A stretch of 64,000 nucleotides of DNA, taken from Naasia sp. GTDB lineage: Bacteria > Actinomycetota > Actinomycetes > Actinomycetales > Microbacteriaceae. Position numbers and translations under genes: made by a program. Positions 24,848 through 33,210 of the stretch are shown here, in pieces; position 1 is the first letter of the stretch, and every line of letters begins with the position of its first letter. The stretch is taken from contig NZ_JAODMK010000040.1 of assembly GCF_025465545.1 (NCBI RefSeq), forward strand, positions 62,001 through 126,000, in the 5' to 3' direction. The notes under the pieces are model-generated. The model worked only from the letters and a program-made list of their open reading frames with translations, was not told the origin of the DNA and made no database searches.

Positions 24848-24903
24848 GCATCCGTACGGCCGAACGGCAACGGCACGCCGTTGCAGGATGGCCGGAGGGT
24901 CGC
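24848..24903. repeat. Palindromic repeat, family A copy 2
   Basis: Inner perfect palindrome GCAACGGCACGCCGTTGC, flanked by imperfect outer arms ending GGCC. It aligns along most of its length with the copy at 8058-8115 (shared CCGTRCGGCCGAACSGC segment) and also lies between convergent gene ends. Confidence 0.7.
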
Positions 24904-24928
24904 GTTCGTCGGCGTCAGCGGTGGCGCG

Positions 24929-25498
24929 TCACTCGGCGCCGGTGCTCAGGGAGTCCATCTCCACCTCAGCCTCGCGGTCGCGATGCGGCCTGAGATCGTC
25001 GTCGAGCGGCACCCTGCCGACGGTGTTGAAGACGTTGGTGGCCACCATGAGCCCGGCGAAGGCGACGAGGAGGACGCGCTCCGGCGCCGAGAACTCGGCT
25101 GACAGCGCGTCGTACAGCTCGTCCGGGATCGCGTGCGGGTCGCGGGCGAGCTGCCTGCCGAAGGCGGCGAGCAGGCGCTCACGCTGGCCGCGGGGCGGCC
25201 CCTCGGGATCCCGGCCGGCATCGAGAAGGACCCGGCGGAAGAACAGCGAGCACACGGTGCTGCCGTTCTCGTCCGAGATCGCGTAGGCGAACAGGCTCAC
25301 GCCGGCATCGCCGAGCACCGCCGCCAGCTCGTCCCGCAGGGTGTACCACTCCAGGTAGGCACGGAAGCTCGGCACGTGGCCGAGGAGGGTGGCGCGCGTG
25401 TTGGTGATGGGCCGCCCATGGGCGTCGAGCTGCTGATTCCTCGCGGTGCGGGCCTCGTCGCTGAGAGCGCCGTCGGAGGGAATGGGCAGGAATTCCAT
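24929..25498 (-). CDS. Carboxymuconolactone decarboxylase/AhpD-like protein
   Basis: 189 residues. The middle part, ATLLGHVPSFRAYLEWYTLRDELAAVLG..LFAYAISDENG, resembles the all-helical AhpD/CMD fold, but only one cysteine is present near the expected site (STVCSLFF), so the classical CxxC peroxidase-partner activity is doubtful. TAGGCT six bases before the ATG marks a leaderless message. The exact function is unknown. Confidence 0.6.
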   Translation of the reverse strand: MEFLPIPSDGALSDEARTARNQQLDAHGRPITNTRATLLGHVPSFRAYLEWYTLRDELAAVLGDAGVSLFAYAISDENGSTVCSLFFRRVLLDAGRDPEGPPRGQRERLLAAFGRQLARDPHAIPDELYDALSAEFSAPERVLLVAFAGLMVATNVFNTVGRVPLDDDLRPHRDREAEVEMDSLSTGAE

Positions 25499-25504
25499 GG
25501 CCTC

Positions 25505-25510
25505 AGCCTA
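25505..25510 (-). promoter_or_regulatory. -10 box of leaderless CMD-like gene
   Basis: TAGGCT, six bases, then ATG 25498. Confidence 0.5.
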
Positions 25511-25563
25511 GGTTCCCGCGGCACTCCTGCCCAGGGCCGGGTGGAGGACGGCAGGGGCCGCGG

Positions 25564-26955
25564 TCAGGGGAACACCTTGCCGGGATTCAGGATGCCGAGC
25601 GGGTCGAAGGCTGCCTTGATCCTCCGCTGCAGCTCGTACTGGTCCGGCCCCAGCTCACGCTCGAGCCACCGCCGCTTGAGCAGTCCCACCCCGTGCTCGC
25701 CGGTCAGGGTTCCGCCCAGGGCGAGCGCCGCCTCGAACAGCTCCCCCGCCGCCAGCCACACGACGTCCGGCACGGTCCCGTCCTGCTCGCCGCCGGGTGG
25801 GAGGACCAGGTTGGGGTGCAGGTTGCCGTCACCGGCGTGGGCGATGGTCGGGATGGCGATGCCATGACGGGCGGCGATCCGCTCGACCGCGTCGAACATG
25901 TCCACGAGCCGCGAGCGCGGCACCGCGACGTCCTCGATCAGCACCCGGCCGAGGCGCTCGAACGCGGGATGCGCGCTTCGCCGGATCCTCAGCAGCCGCT
26001 CGCCCTCCTCGGGGTCGGTCGTGAGCTCGGCGTCTCCCCCGTGCTCGAGGAGGATGCCGAGCGCCTCGGCGGCCTCCACCCCCGCTCCGTCGCCGTCGGT
26101 CTGCACGAGCAGGTAGGCGCCCCCGCGCGTCGCCGCCGGCACCGTTCCCGCCTCGCCGGCGAGGTAGGCCTCGATCGCCGCGAGCGAGGCCGCGTCCAGC
26201 AGCTCGAGGGCAGCGGGACGCAGGCCCGCCGCGGTGATCGCGGATGAGGCCGCCGCGGCGGCGCGGACGCTCGGGAAGTACGCCCCGAGCGTGGCGACGT
26301 CGCCCGTCGGCAGCCGGCGCAGCTTGAGCGTGGCCCGCACGATGACCCCGAGGGTTCCCTCGGAGCCGATCAGCAGCGCGGCGAGGTCATATCCGGTGAC
26401 GCCCTTCACTGTCCGGTGCCCGACCTCGATCGTCCGGCCGTCGGCGAGCACCACCGTGAGCGCGAGGACCGCCTCCCGGGTCACCCCGTACTTGGCGCAG
26501 AGGATGCCGCCCGCGTTCGTCGCGATGTTGCCGCCGACCGTGGAGATCGCCTTGCTCGCCGGGTCCGGCGCCCACCACAGTCCCTGCTCCCGGAGCGCGG
26601 CATTGAGATCGCCGTTGAGGATGCCCGGCTCCACGACGGCCACCTCGTCCGCGACGTCGACCTCGAGTATCCGGTCCATGCCCCGCAGTGAGAGCACGAT
26701 CGATCCCGCATCCCCGATCGCGCCGCCCGCGAGGCCGGTGCCCGCACCCCGCGGGACCACGGGCGTCCTCGTCTCGGTCGCGATGCGGAGCACGGCGGCG
26801 ACGTCCTCCGCCGACCTGGCCTCCACGACGGCGAGCGGCGCCGCAGCGCTGCGGAAGCCGCTCTTGTCCTCACGGACCGCGTCGAGGCGTGAGGGCTCGA
26901 GCACGAGCGCCTCTCCCAAGACGGCGCGGAGCTTGTCAATCACCTGGTCGGTCAT
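25564..26955 (-). CDS. FAD-binding oxidase, GlcD/D-lactate dehydrogenase type
   Basis: 463 residues, VAO-type flavoprotein. The FAD-binding domain shows TPVVPRGAGTGLAGGAIGD (pyrophosphate loop), GGNIATNAGGILCAKYG and VKGVTGYDLAALLIGSEGTLGVI. The C-terminal domain has HAGDGNLHPNLVL (metal-binding histidines) and GTLTGEHGVGLLKRRW. These fit glycolate oxidase subunit GlcD or D-lactate dehydrogenases, oxidising 2-hydroxyacids at the membrane or in the cytosol. No glcE or glcF is adjacent, so a stand-alone D-2-hydroxyacid dehydrogenase is more likely. Start fixed by TAGAGT-N7-ATG. Confidence 0.9.
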   Translation of the reverse strand: MTDQVIDKLRAVLGEALVLEPSRLDAVREDKSGFRSAAAPLAVVEARSAEDVAAVLRIATETRTPVVPRGAGTGLAGGAIGDAGSIVLSLRGMDRILEVDVADEVAVVEPGILNGDLNAALREQGLWWAPDPASKAISTVGGNIATNAGGILCAKYGVTREAVLALTVVLADGRTIEVGHRTVKGVTGYDLAALLIGSEGTLGVIVRATLKLRRLPTGDVATLGAYFPSVRAAAAASSAITAAGLRPAALELLDAASLAAIEAYLAGEAGTVPAATRGGAYLLVQTDGDGAGVEAAEALGILLEHGGDAELTTDPEEGERLLRIRRSAHPAFERLGRVLIEDVAVPRSRLVDMFDAVERIAARHGIAIPTIAHAGDGNLHPNLVLPPGGEQDGTVPDVVWLAAGELFEAALALGGTLTGEHGVGLLKRRWLERELGPDQYELQRRIKAAFDPLGILNPGKVFP

Positions 26956-26962
26956 GCGGTCA

Positions 26963-26972
26963 ACTCTAGGAT
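26963..26972. promoter_or_regulatory. Overlapping divergent -10 boxes
   Basis: TAGAGT on the minus strand (26963-26968, seven bases before ATG 26955) and TAGGAT on the plus strand (26967-26972, seven bases before ATG 26980) share the central TA. The two promoters cannot both be melted at once. Confidence 0.5.
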
Positions 26973-26979
26973 TTCGGGC

Positions 26980-27483
26980 ATGGCGGACAGAAAGCGCAGC
27001 GACCGCTCGTCGGGCGCCAGGGATGACGGGCGGAACGAGTCGGAGGCGGAGAGGCTCGACCGCAACTGGAACGAGCTGCTCCAGGAGCTGCGGGTCACCC
27101 AGACCGGCACCCAGATCCTCACCGGCTTCCTGCTCACCCTCGCCTTCCAGCCGAAGTTCCAGGACCTCGACGCCTTCCAGGTCACGGTCTACCTCGCGCT
27201 CATCGCCCTCGCCGCCCTGAGCACCGCGCTCGGACTCGGACCGGTCAGCCTGCACCGCGCCTTGTTCCGGCAGGGCGCCAAGAAGGAGATCGTGACCGTC
27301 GCGGACCGGCTGGTGCAGGCGATCCTGCTGTGCGTCGGGCTCGTGATCACGGGGGTCGTGCTGCTGATCTTCGACGTCGTCCTCGGCCGCACGGCCGGCG
27401 TTGTGGCGGGCGTCGTGACCGCGATCATCGTCGTGTCGGTGTGGCTCGTGCTCCCCGCCGCGCAGCGCATCCGGGACAGCTGA
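26980..27483 (+). CDS. DUF6328-like membrane protein
   Basis: 167 residues with four membrane helices. The segment LDRNWNELLQELRVTQTGTQILTGFLLTLAFQPKF matches a widespread actinobacterial family (DUF6328) sometimes mislabelled as sodium:proton antiporter. The N-terminal ~25 residues are polar and charged. Function unknown. Leaderless start from a promoter overlapping that of the oxidase gene. Confidence 0.75.
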   Translation: MADRKRSDRSSGARDDGRNESEAERLDRNWNELLQELRVTQTGTQILTGFLLTLAFQPKFQDLDAFQVTVYLALIALAALSTALGLGPVSLHRALFRQGAKKEIVTVADRLVQAILLCVGLVITGVVLLIFDVVLGRTAGVVAGVVTAIIVVSVWLVLPAAQRIRDS

Positions 27484-27504
27484 ATCCCGGACACCGGGCT
27501 GCGG

Positions 27505-28467
27505 TCAGGCGGAGGCGCGCTTCCGCTTGGGCGCCGCCCGCTTCGGCTCATCCGCCGATTCGGGCGCCTCATCATCGTCGGCCGACTCCGTCTTCTTGCC
27601 CTTGCCGCCCTTCTTGCCCTTGGCCGGCTTCTTCTCGTCCGAGGGAGCGTCCTCCGGCTCCTCGTCGCCGCCCTTCCTGGCCGAGCGGTTCCGCTCGACG
27701 CTGCGGCGCAGGGCCTCCATGAGGTCCAGAACCTCGCCGCCCTCGTCCTCGTCGCCGGACTCGCCGAACGTCTTCTGGGTGTCGATCGCATCGCCCTGCT
27801 CGAGCTTGGCGTCGATCAGCTTGCGCAGCTGCTCCTGGTACTCGTCGGTGAAGTCCCCGGGCGTGAAGTCGCTCTCGAAGCTCGCCACCAGGGACGAGGA
27901 CATCTTGAGCTCCTTCTCGGAGATCGCGACCTTCTCGCTCAGCGACGTGAAGTTCGCCTCACGCACCTCATCGCCCCAGAGGAGGGTCTGCAGCACCAGC
28001 ACGTCGCCGCGAACGCGGAGCGCCGCGAGGCGCATCTTCTGCCGGATCGCGAACTTGACGATCGCGGTGCGGTCCGTCTGCTGCAGGGTCTCCCGCAGCA
28101 GCACGTAGGCCTTCGGCGAGCGCGAGTCGGGCTCCAGGTAGTAGCTGCGCTCGAACATGATCGGGTCGACCTGGTCGGTCGGCACGAACTCGACCACGTC
28201 GATCTCGCGATTCTGCTCGACCGGGAGGCTCGCCAGGTCGTCCGGCGTGATCACGACCGTGCGATCGCCGTCGTCGTACGCCTTCTGGATGTGGCTGAAC
28301 TCGACGACCTCGCCGTCGATCTCGCAGATGCGCTGGTAGCGGATGCGCCCGCCGTCCTTGTCGTGCACCTGGTGCATGGAGACGTCGTGGTCCTCCGTGG
28401 CGCTGTAGACCTTGACGGGCACGTTGACCAGGCCGAAGGTGATCGCGCCCTTCCAGATGGACCTCAT
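27505..28467 (-). CDS. ku: Ku protein of non-homologous end joining
   Basis: 320 residues. The Ku core occupies residues 1-~240: MRSIWKGAITFGLVNVPVKVYSA, YQRICEIDGEVVEFSHIQKAYD and RGDVLVLQTLLWGDEVRE. The C-terminal ~80 residues are a Lys/Glu/Asp low-complexity tail, as in mycobacterial Ku, which extends DNA binding. Ku binds broken DNA ends as a dimer and recruits LigD, encoded divergently 74 bases away. A GGAGG site precedes the ATG. Confidence 0.97.
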   Translation of the reverse strand: MRSIWKGAITFGLVNVPVKVYSATEDHDVSMHQVHDKDGGRIRYQRICEIDGEVVEFSHIQKAYDDGDRTVVITPDDLASLPVEQNREIDVVEFVPTDQVDPIMFERSYYLEPDSRSPKAYVLLRETLQQTDRTAIVKFAIRQKMRLAALRVRGDVLVLQTLLWGDEVREANFTSLSEKVAISEKELKMSSSLVASFESDFTPGDFTDEYQEQLRKLIDAKLEQGDAIDTQKTFGESGDEDEGGEVLDLMEALRRSVERNRSARKGGDEEPEDAPSDEKKPAKGKKGGKGKKTESADDDEAPESADEPKRAAPKRKRASA

Positions 28468-28541
28468 ACCTCCAGTATTCCCCGTTTGATCAGGCGAGCG
28501 GTAGCGTTGACAATCCGGTTCGGCACCAGGACGGAGGGGTC

Positions 28542-31025
28542 ATGGCGCGCTCCAGCGGCGACACGGTGGAGGTCGACGGCCGCCGTCTGCGGCTCACTCA
28601 CCTCGACAAGGTGCTCTACCCGGAAACGGGCACCACGAAGGCGGAGGTCGTCGACTACTACACGCGCGTCTCGGCCGTCCTGCTCCCCCACACCCGGGAC
28701 AGGCCGCTCACCCGCAAGCGCTGGGTGAACGGCGTCGGCACCGAAGCGAAGCCCGGCGAGGTGTTCTTCCAGAAGAACATCGACGACGGGGCGCCCGACT
28801 GGGTGCGGCGGCAGGTGCAGCATCACAAGTCGCACACGATCGAGTACCCGATCCTGAACGACCGGGCGACCCTGGCCTGGGTGGCTCAGGTGTCCTCGCT
28901 GGAGCTGCACGTGCCGCAGTGGCGGTTCGACGCGCACGGCACGCCGCAGAACCCGGATCGCCTCGTGCTCGACCTCGATCCAGGGCCGGGCACCGGACTG
29001 GCCGAATGCGCCGAGATCGCGCGGCGGATCCGCCCCATCCTCGAGGGCGTCGGCCTGGTCTGCTTCCCCGTCACGAGCGGCAGCAAGGGCATCCACCTCT
29101 ATGCGCACCTCGACGGCACCCGCACCAGCGAGCAGATCTCCACCTTTGCGCACGAGCTGGCGCGGGCGCTCGAGGCGGACGATCCGGACCTGGTGGTGAG
29201 CGACATGAAGAAGTCGCTCCGGCTCGGCAAGGTGCTGGTGGACTGGAGCCAGAACAGCGCGGCGAAGACGACGATCGCCCCGTACTCCCTGCGCGGGCGG
29301 GCGCACCCCACCGTGGCGGCGCCCCGGACGTGGGAGGAGCTCGACTCCCCCGGACTCGCCCACCTGCGCTTCGACGAGATGCTCGAGCGGGTGGCCCGCG
29401 ACGGCGACCTGCTCGCCGAGCTCGATCCCGGCCGGGTGCTCGAGCCGACCCCCGAGCGGATGGCGAAGTTCGAGACCACGGCCGAGAGCGCCGACCGGCT
29501 CGCCAAGTACCGGAGCATGCGGGATGCCGCGAAGACGCCGGAGCCCGTTCCTGCCGGCTCGCCGACGACCCCGTCCGACGGCCGCAGCTTCGTCATCCAG
29601 GAGCACCACGCCCGTCGACTGCACTACGACTTCCGCCTCGAGCGCGACGGCGTGCTGGTGTCCTGGGCCGTGCCGAAGGGCGTGCCGGAGGACCCGAAGC
29701 AGAACCACCTCGCGGTGCACACCGAGGATCACCCGCTCGAGTACGGCACCTTCGAGGGCCGGATCCCCGCCGGCGAGTACGGCGGCGGCGAGGTGACCAT
29801 CTGGGACGCCGGCACCTACGAGCTGGAGAAGTGGCGGGACGCGGAGGTCATCGTGACTCTGCACGGGCGCGCGGGCGGCCCCCTGGGCGGCCCGGTGAAG
29901 GTCGCCCTGCTGAAGACCGGTCACACCCCCGACGACGAGAAGAACTGGCTGATGCACCGCATGAAGCTCCCGGTCACCTCCCATCCCGCCGATTTGCCCA
30001 CTTCGGTCGCAGAATCGGTAGGAAATGCGACCGAAGTGGGCAAGTCGGCGGTGCGCGAGGTGCTCGAGCGCGGACCGATGCTCGCCACGCTCGGCTCGGT
30101 CGACACGGTCGGCAGCGGTCAGGATTGGGCCTTCGAGATGAAGTGGGACGGCATCCGCGCGCTGGTCGAGGTGCGCGACGGCGGGGTGCGGGTGGTCAGC
30201 CGCAACGGCAACGACCTCACCGCCGCCTACCCGGAGCTCGCCGGTGTGCCGGCAGCCGTGTCGGCCGCGACCGCGCTGCTGGACGGGGAGATCGTAGCCA
30301 TCGGCCGTGGCGGCCGCCCGGACTTCGGGCTGCTCCAGCAGCGGATGAACCTGATCCGGGACGCCGACATCCAAGCCGCCCGCCGCTCCGCGCCCGTGCA
30401 TCTGATGGTCTTCGACCTCCTGGAGGCGGACGGCCGCGCACTCACTGCGCTGCCCTACACGACGCGACGGGAGGAACTGACCCGGACCGTCTCCTCCGCC
30501 GGCGTCGTGCAGGTGCCGCCCGAGTTCGCCGGATCGGACAGCACCGTGCACGAGGCCCTCGACGCCAGCCGAGAGCTCGGGCTCGAGGGAATCGTGGCCA
30601 AGCGACGCGACTCGCTGTACTCCGCCGCCCGGCGATCGCCGTCCTGGGTGAAGATCAAGCATCACCTGATGCAGGAGGTCGTGATCGGCGGTTGGCGTCC
30701 CGGGCAGGGCGGTCGCAGCGGGCGCATCGGGTCGCTGCTCCTCGGAATCCCGGGCGGCGACGGGCTGACCTACGTCGGAAAGGTGGGCACCGGGTTCACC
30801 TCCCGGGACCTCGCCGCCATCGCCGAGCGGCTCGCGCCGCTCGAGCAGACCGAGAGCCCCTTCACCGACATCCCGCGTGCCGACGCGAAGGACGCCCATT
30901 GGGTGGCCCCTCGGCTCGTCGGCGAGGTCGAGTTCGCCGAGTGGACCGGCCCCGGCCGGCTGCGGCAGCCGTCCTGGCGCGGCTGGCGGCCCGACAAGGA
31001 TCCGGATTCGGTGGTGCGCGAGTGA
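28542..31025 (+). CDS. ligD: Multifunctional NHEJ DNA ligase D (Pol-PE-Lig)
   Basis: 827 residues in the mycobacterial order. Residues ~5-300 are the polymerase/primase domain (LTHLDKVLYPETG, DLDPGPGTG). Residues ~345-480 are the 3'-phosphoesterase (QEHHARRLHYDFRLE around 354-368, GGGEVTIWDAGTYE). Residues ~505-827 are the ligase, with the nucleotidyl lysine K534 in FEMKWDGIRALVEV and LDGEIVAIG. Between PE and ligase, residues ~482-504 are encoded by a 26-bp-arm palindrome (29986-30051) inserted in frame. SD GGAGGGG precedes ATG. The stop overlaps yihY by four bases. Confidence 0.97.
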   Translation: MARSSGDTVEVDGRRLRLTHLDKVLYPETGTTKAEVVDYYTRVSAVLLPHTRDRPLTRKRWVNGVGTEAKPGEVFFQKNIDDGAPDWVRRQVQHHKSHTIEYPILNDRATLAWVAQVSSLELHVPQWRFDAHGTPQNPDRLVLDLDPGPGTGLAECAEIARRIRPILEGVGLVCFPVTSGSKGIHLYAHLDGTRTSEQISTFAHELARALEADDPDLVVSDMKKSLRLGKVLVDWSQNSAAKTTIAPYSLRGRAHPTVAAPRTWEELDSPGLAHLRFDEMLERVARDGDLLAELDPGRVLEPTPERMAKFETTAESADRLAKYRSMRDAAKTPEPVPAGSPTTPSDGRSFVIQEHHARRLHYDFRLERDGVLVSWAVPKGVPEDPKQNHLAVHTEDHPLEYGTFEGRIPAGEYGGGEVTIWDAGTYELEKWRDAEVIVTLHGRAGGPLGGPVKVALLKTGHTPDDEKNWLMHRMKLPVTSHPADLPTSVAESVGNATEVGKSAVREVLERGPMLATLGSVDTVGSGQDWAFEMKWDGIRALVEVRDGGVRVVSRNGNDLTAAYPELAGVPAAVSAATALLDGEIVAIGRGGRPDFGLLQQRMNLIRDADIQAARRSAPVHLMVFDLLEADGRALTALPYTTRREELTRTVSSAGVVQVPPEFAGSDSTVHEALDASRELGLEGIVAKRRDSLYSAARRSPSWVKIKHHLMQEVVIGGWRPGQGGRSGRIGSLLLGIPGGDGLTYVGKVGTGFTSRDLAAIAERLAPLEQTESPFTDIPRADAKDAHWVAPRLVGEVEFAEWTGPGRLRQPSWRGWRPDKDPDSVVRE
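29986..30051. repeat. Palindromic repeat inside ligD (family C)
   Basis: Two 26-bp arms (29986-30011 and 30026-30051) with one mismatch and a 14-base loop. The element is open in the ligD frame and encodes the interdomain linker; owing to symmetry, both strands give a similar peptide (ADLPTSVA...ATEVGKSA). The structure resembles the intergenic palindromes but the sequence differs. Confidence 0.8.
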
Positions 31026-32065
31026 AGGAGCGACTGCTCGGGGTGCGCGAGTGGAGGTACGCGCTGCGGCGGACGGGGCACACGTTCATCCGCGCACGCG
31101 GGTACGACGCGGCGGCGGGACTGACGTTCTTCTCCGCCATCACCCTGTTCCCCGGCGCACTGGCGATCATGTCGGCACTGGCGCTCGTCGACGGCACGAA
31201 GCCGGTCGGCTTCGTGCTCGCGGTGCTCAGCGAGGTCGCCTCCGACGAGATGGTCGCCACCATTCGCAGCCCGCTCAGCCAGTTCACCGAGTTCCCCAAT
31301 CCGGGCGGTGCCTTCCTGATCGGCTTCGCCCTGACCCTCTGGACCGGCTCCGCGTACTCCACGGCCTTCGGGCGCGCGGTGAACACGCTCTACGGCGTGC
31401 AGGAGGGGCGGCGCATCTGGAAGTTCCGCGGGCTCATGCTGGTCGTCACCTTCCTGCTCACCCTGGGGCTCTCGGCCGCGCTGCTCCTGCTGCTCGGCAC
31501 GCCCCGAGTGGTCGACGCCGTCGCCGAGGTCGCCGGGATCGGCGAACCGTTCGTCACGGTCTGGAACGTGGCGCGCTGGCCGGCGCTCGTCGCCCTCGCC
31601 TCCGCCCTCATCGCCCTGCTCTTCTACTGGACGCCCACGGTGGACCGGCAGACGGTCCCCTGGTTCTCGACGGGCGCTCTCCTCGCCCTCGCGGGCTGGG
31701 CCGCGGGGACCGGCGGCCTGTGGCTCTACGTCACGAGCATCGCCCACTACGACGAGCTCTACGGCTGGGTGGGCGGGGGCCTGGTGGTGCTGCTGTGGCT
31801 CTATCTCAGCAACCTGATGCTGGTGCTCGGCGCGGGACTCGACGCCGAACTCGTGCGGGTGGGCCAGCTGCGGATGGGCATCGAATCGGAGTCGACGATC
31901 CGCGTTCCGATGCGCGACACCGCCCGCAACCTGGTCATCGCCCGCTCGCTCGCCCGGGACGAGGCAGAGGGACGAGCGCTCCGCGAGGAGGCCGAGCAGG
32001 GGCGGAAGCGGTCCGCGGATGCAACCCCGGGAACCTCACCGGCGACCGGGAGCGCCCCGGCGTAG
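31022..32065 (+). CDS. YihY/BrkB-family membrane protein
   Basis: 347 residues with about six membrane helices. Family features: RARGYDAAAGLTFFSAITLFPGALAIMSALAL near the start, FGRAVNTLYGVQEGRRIWKFRG, and LYGWVGGGLVVLLWLYLSNLMLVLGAGLDAE near the end. The last ~50 residues form a charged cytoplasmic tail. The older annotation as ribonuclease BN is wrong; function is not established. The GTG start overlaps the ligD stop (GTGA), so it is co-translated with a DNA repair gene. Its own TAG stop is part of the next promoter's -10 box. Confidence 0.88.
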   Translation: MKERLLGVREWRYALRRTGHTFIRARGYDAAAGLTFFSAITLFPGALAIMSALALVDGTKPVGFVLAVLSEVASDEMVATIRSPLSQFTEFPNPGGAFLIGFALTLWTGSAYSTAFGRAVNTLYGVQEGRRIWKFRGLMLVVTFLLTLGLSAALLLLLGTPRVVDAVAEVAGIGEPFVTVWNVARWPALVALASALIALLFYWTPTVDRQTVPWFSTGALLALAGWAAGTGGLWLYVTSIAHYDELYGWVGGGLVVLLWLYLSNLMLVLGAGLDAELVRVGQLRMGIESESTIRVPMRDTARNLVIARSLARDEAEGRALREEAEQGRKRSADATPGTSPATGSAPA

Positions 32066-32068
32066 GCT
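32063..32068 (+). promoter_or_regulatory. -10 box overlapping the yihY stop codon
   Basis: TAGGCT, six bases, then ATG 32075; its first three bases are the yihY stop codon. It could transcribe the last two genes of the cluster separately. Confidence 0.5.
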
Positions 32069-32074
32069 GGCGCC

Positions 32075-32356
32075 ATGGACGAGACACGCGAGAACCCGGA
32101 CGGATCGAGCGTGGAGGCGGACTTCTCGATTCCCGAGGACGCCGACTTCACCACCCCGGGCGATCCGCTCGAGGACGACGGCCGCACGGCGGAGGAGAGC
32201 CGCCTCGCGGCCACGCCGGGCGACCCGCTGCACCCCGACGCGGCGCACACCGCCGCCGAGAGCCGCCAGAACGCGACCCCCGGCGAGCCGCTCCAGTTCG
32301 ACGGCGGATCCGGCTCCGGCTCCGCCACCCCCGGCAACCCCCTCAAGGAGGAATGA
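32075..32356 (+). CDS. Small acidic repeat protein (93 aa)
   Basis: A highly acidic, probably disordered protein built of four imperfect repeats beginning TPG[DEN]PL at residues 27, 47, 68 and 85, with TAxESR linkers between. No family is recognised. It sits between yihY and the LEA-like gene with gaps of nine and three bases, so it belongs to the ligD cluster, yet also has its own leaderless promoter. A role as an anhydrobiosis-type hydrophilin is possible by composition only. Confidence 0.65.
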   Translation: MDETRENPDGSSVEADFSIPEDADFTTPGDPLEDDGRTAEESRLAATPGDPLHPDAAHTAAESRQNATPGEPLQFDGGSGSGSATPGNPLKEE

Positions 32357-32359
32357 CCG

Positions 32360-33199
32360 ATGCGCCTTCGCATCCTCTTCGCCGTCGGCGCCGGACTCGG
32401 CTACGTGCTCGGCAGCCGAGCCGGCCGTGATCGGTACTTCCAGCTCAAGCAGAAGGCGGACGGGGTCTGGAACGACCCGCGCGTGACCAAGGCGCGGGAG
32501 GACTCCCTCCGCTACGCCAAGGAGCAGGCGCCGGTCCTCCGGGAGGCCGCCGTGGACGCCGCCGCGCGCACCGCTGAGGTCACCAGAGATCTCGCGGGCC
32601 GGACCGCGACGACCGCCAAGGATCTGGCCGAGAAGACGGTCACGACCGCCAGGGACGTCGCCGACCGCACCGTGACAACAGCACGAGACCTCGCCGACCG
32701 CACGAGCCACTCCGCCAGGGACCTCGCCGACCGCACCTCGGGCGCGGCGAAGGACCTCGCCGACCGCACCTCGGGCGCCGCGAAGGGCGCCGCGTCACGG
32801 GTCACCGGTGCCGCCACCGACGCGCGCGGCCGAGTCTCCGGCACGGCGAACGACGTGCAGAAGCGCGTGGGCGACCGTGCGGACGAGCTCAAGGAGCGCA
32901 GTGATCGTGCCATCCGCAGCGCCGCCGAGGCACGCGACGACGCCCTCGCGTCGCTCGACGACGAGGACGAGTCCACCGACACCGGGGCCGTGACCCAGGT
33001 GTTCGAGGAGACCGTCGTGACGTCCGGTCCCACCACGTCCGTCGAGGAGACGGCGACCACGGTCGTCGCGCCTCCGCTCGAGGACGTGCCGGGACCCGAG
33101 GACGACGCGAGCGTCACGGCCGACGAGCAGGCACCCGTGTCGTTCGGCGCCGGCGACGTCGCAGCGGACCCGGAGGGCCCGGCCGGGAGCACCCGCTAG
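32360..33199 (+). CDS. YtxH-like, LEA-like 11-mer repeat protein
   Basis: 279 residues. An N-terminal hydrophobic segment with GAGLGYVLGSRAGRDRY is typical of YtxH-like anchors. Residues 63-194 are twelve uninterrupted 11-residue repeats of the type TARDLADRTSG, the periodicity of group 3 late-embryogenesis-abundant proteins, which form amphipathic helices on drying. The rest (200-279) is acidic and Thr/Glu/Val-rich, likely disordered. It is the last gene of the ligD cluster. A membrane-anchored desiccation or envelope protectant is a reasonable inference, not shown. Confidence 0.72.
   Translation: MRLRILFAVGAGLGYVLGSRAGRDRYFQLKQKADGVWNDPRVTKAREDSLRYAKEQAPVLREAAVDAAARTAEVTRDLAGRTATTAKDLAEKTVTTARDVADRTVTTARDLADRTSHSARDLADRTSGAAKDLADRTSGAAKGAASRVTGAATDARGRVSGTANDVQKRVGDRADELKERSDRAIRSAAEARDDALASLDDEDESTDTGAVTQVFEETVVTSGPTTSVEETATTVVAPPLEDVPGPEDDASVTADEQAPVSFGAGDVAADPEGPAGSTR
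32546..32941 (+). repeat. 33-bp tandem repeat array (12 units)
   Basis: Codes for the twelve 11-mers. The two units at about 32720-32785 are nearly identical in DNA (GACCTCGCCGACCGCACCTC recurs), so recent unit duplication is likely. Confidence 0.7.
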
Positions 33200-33210
33200 C
33201 GCGGCACCCG

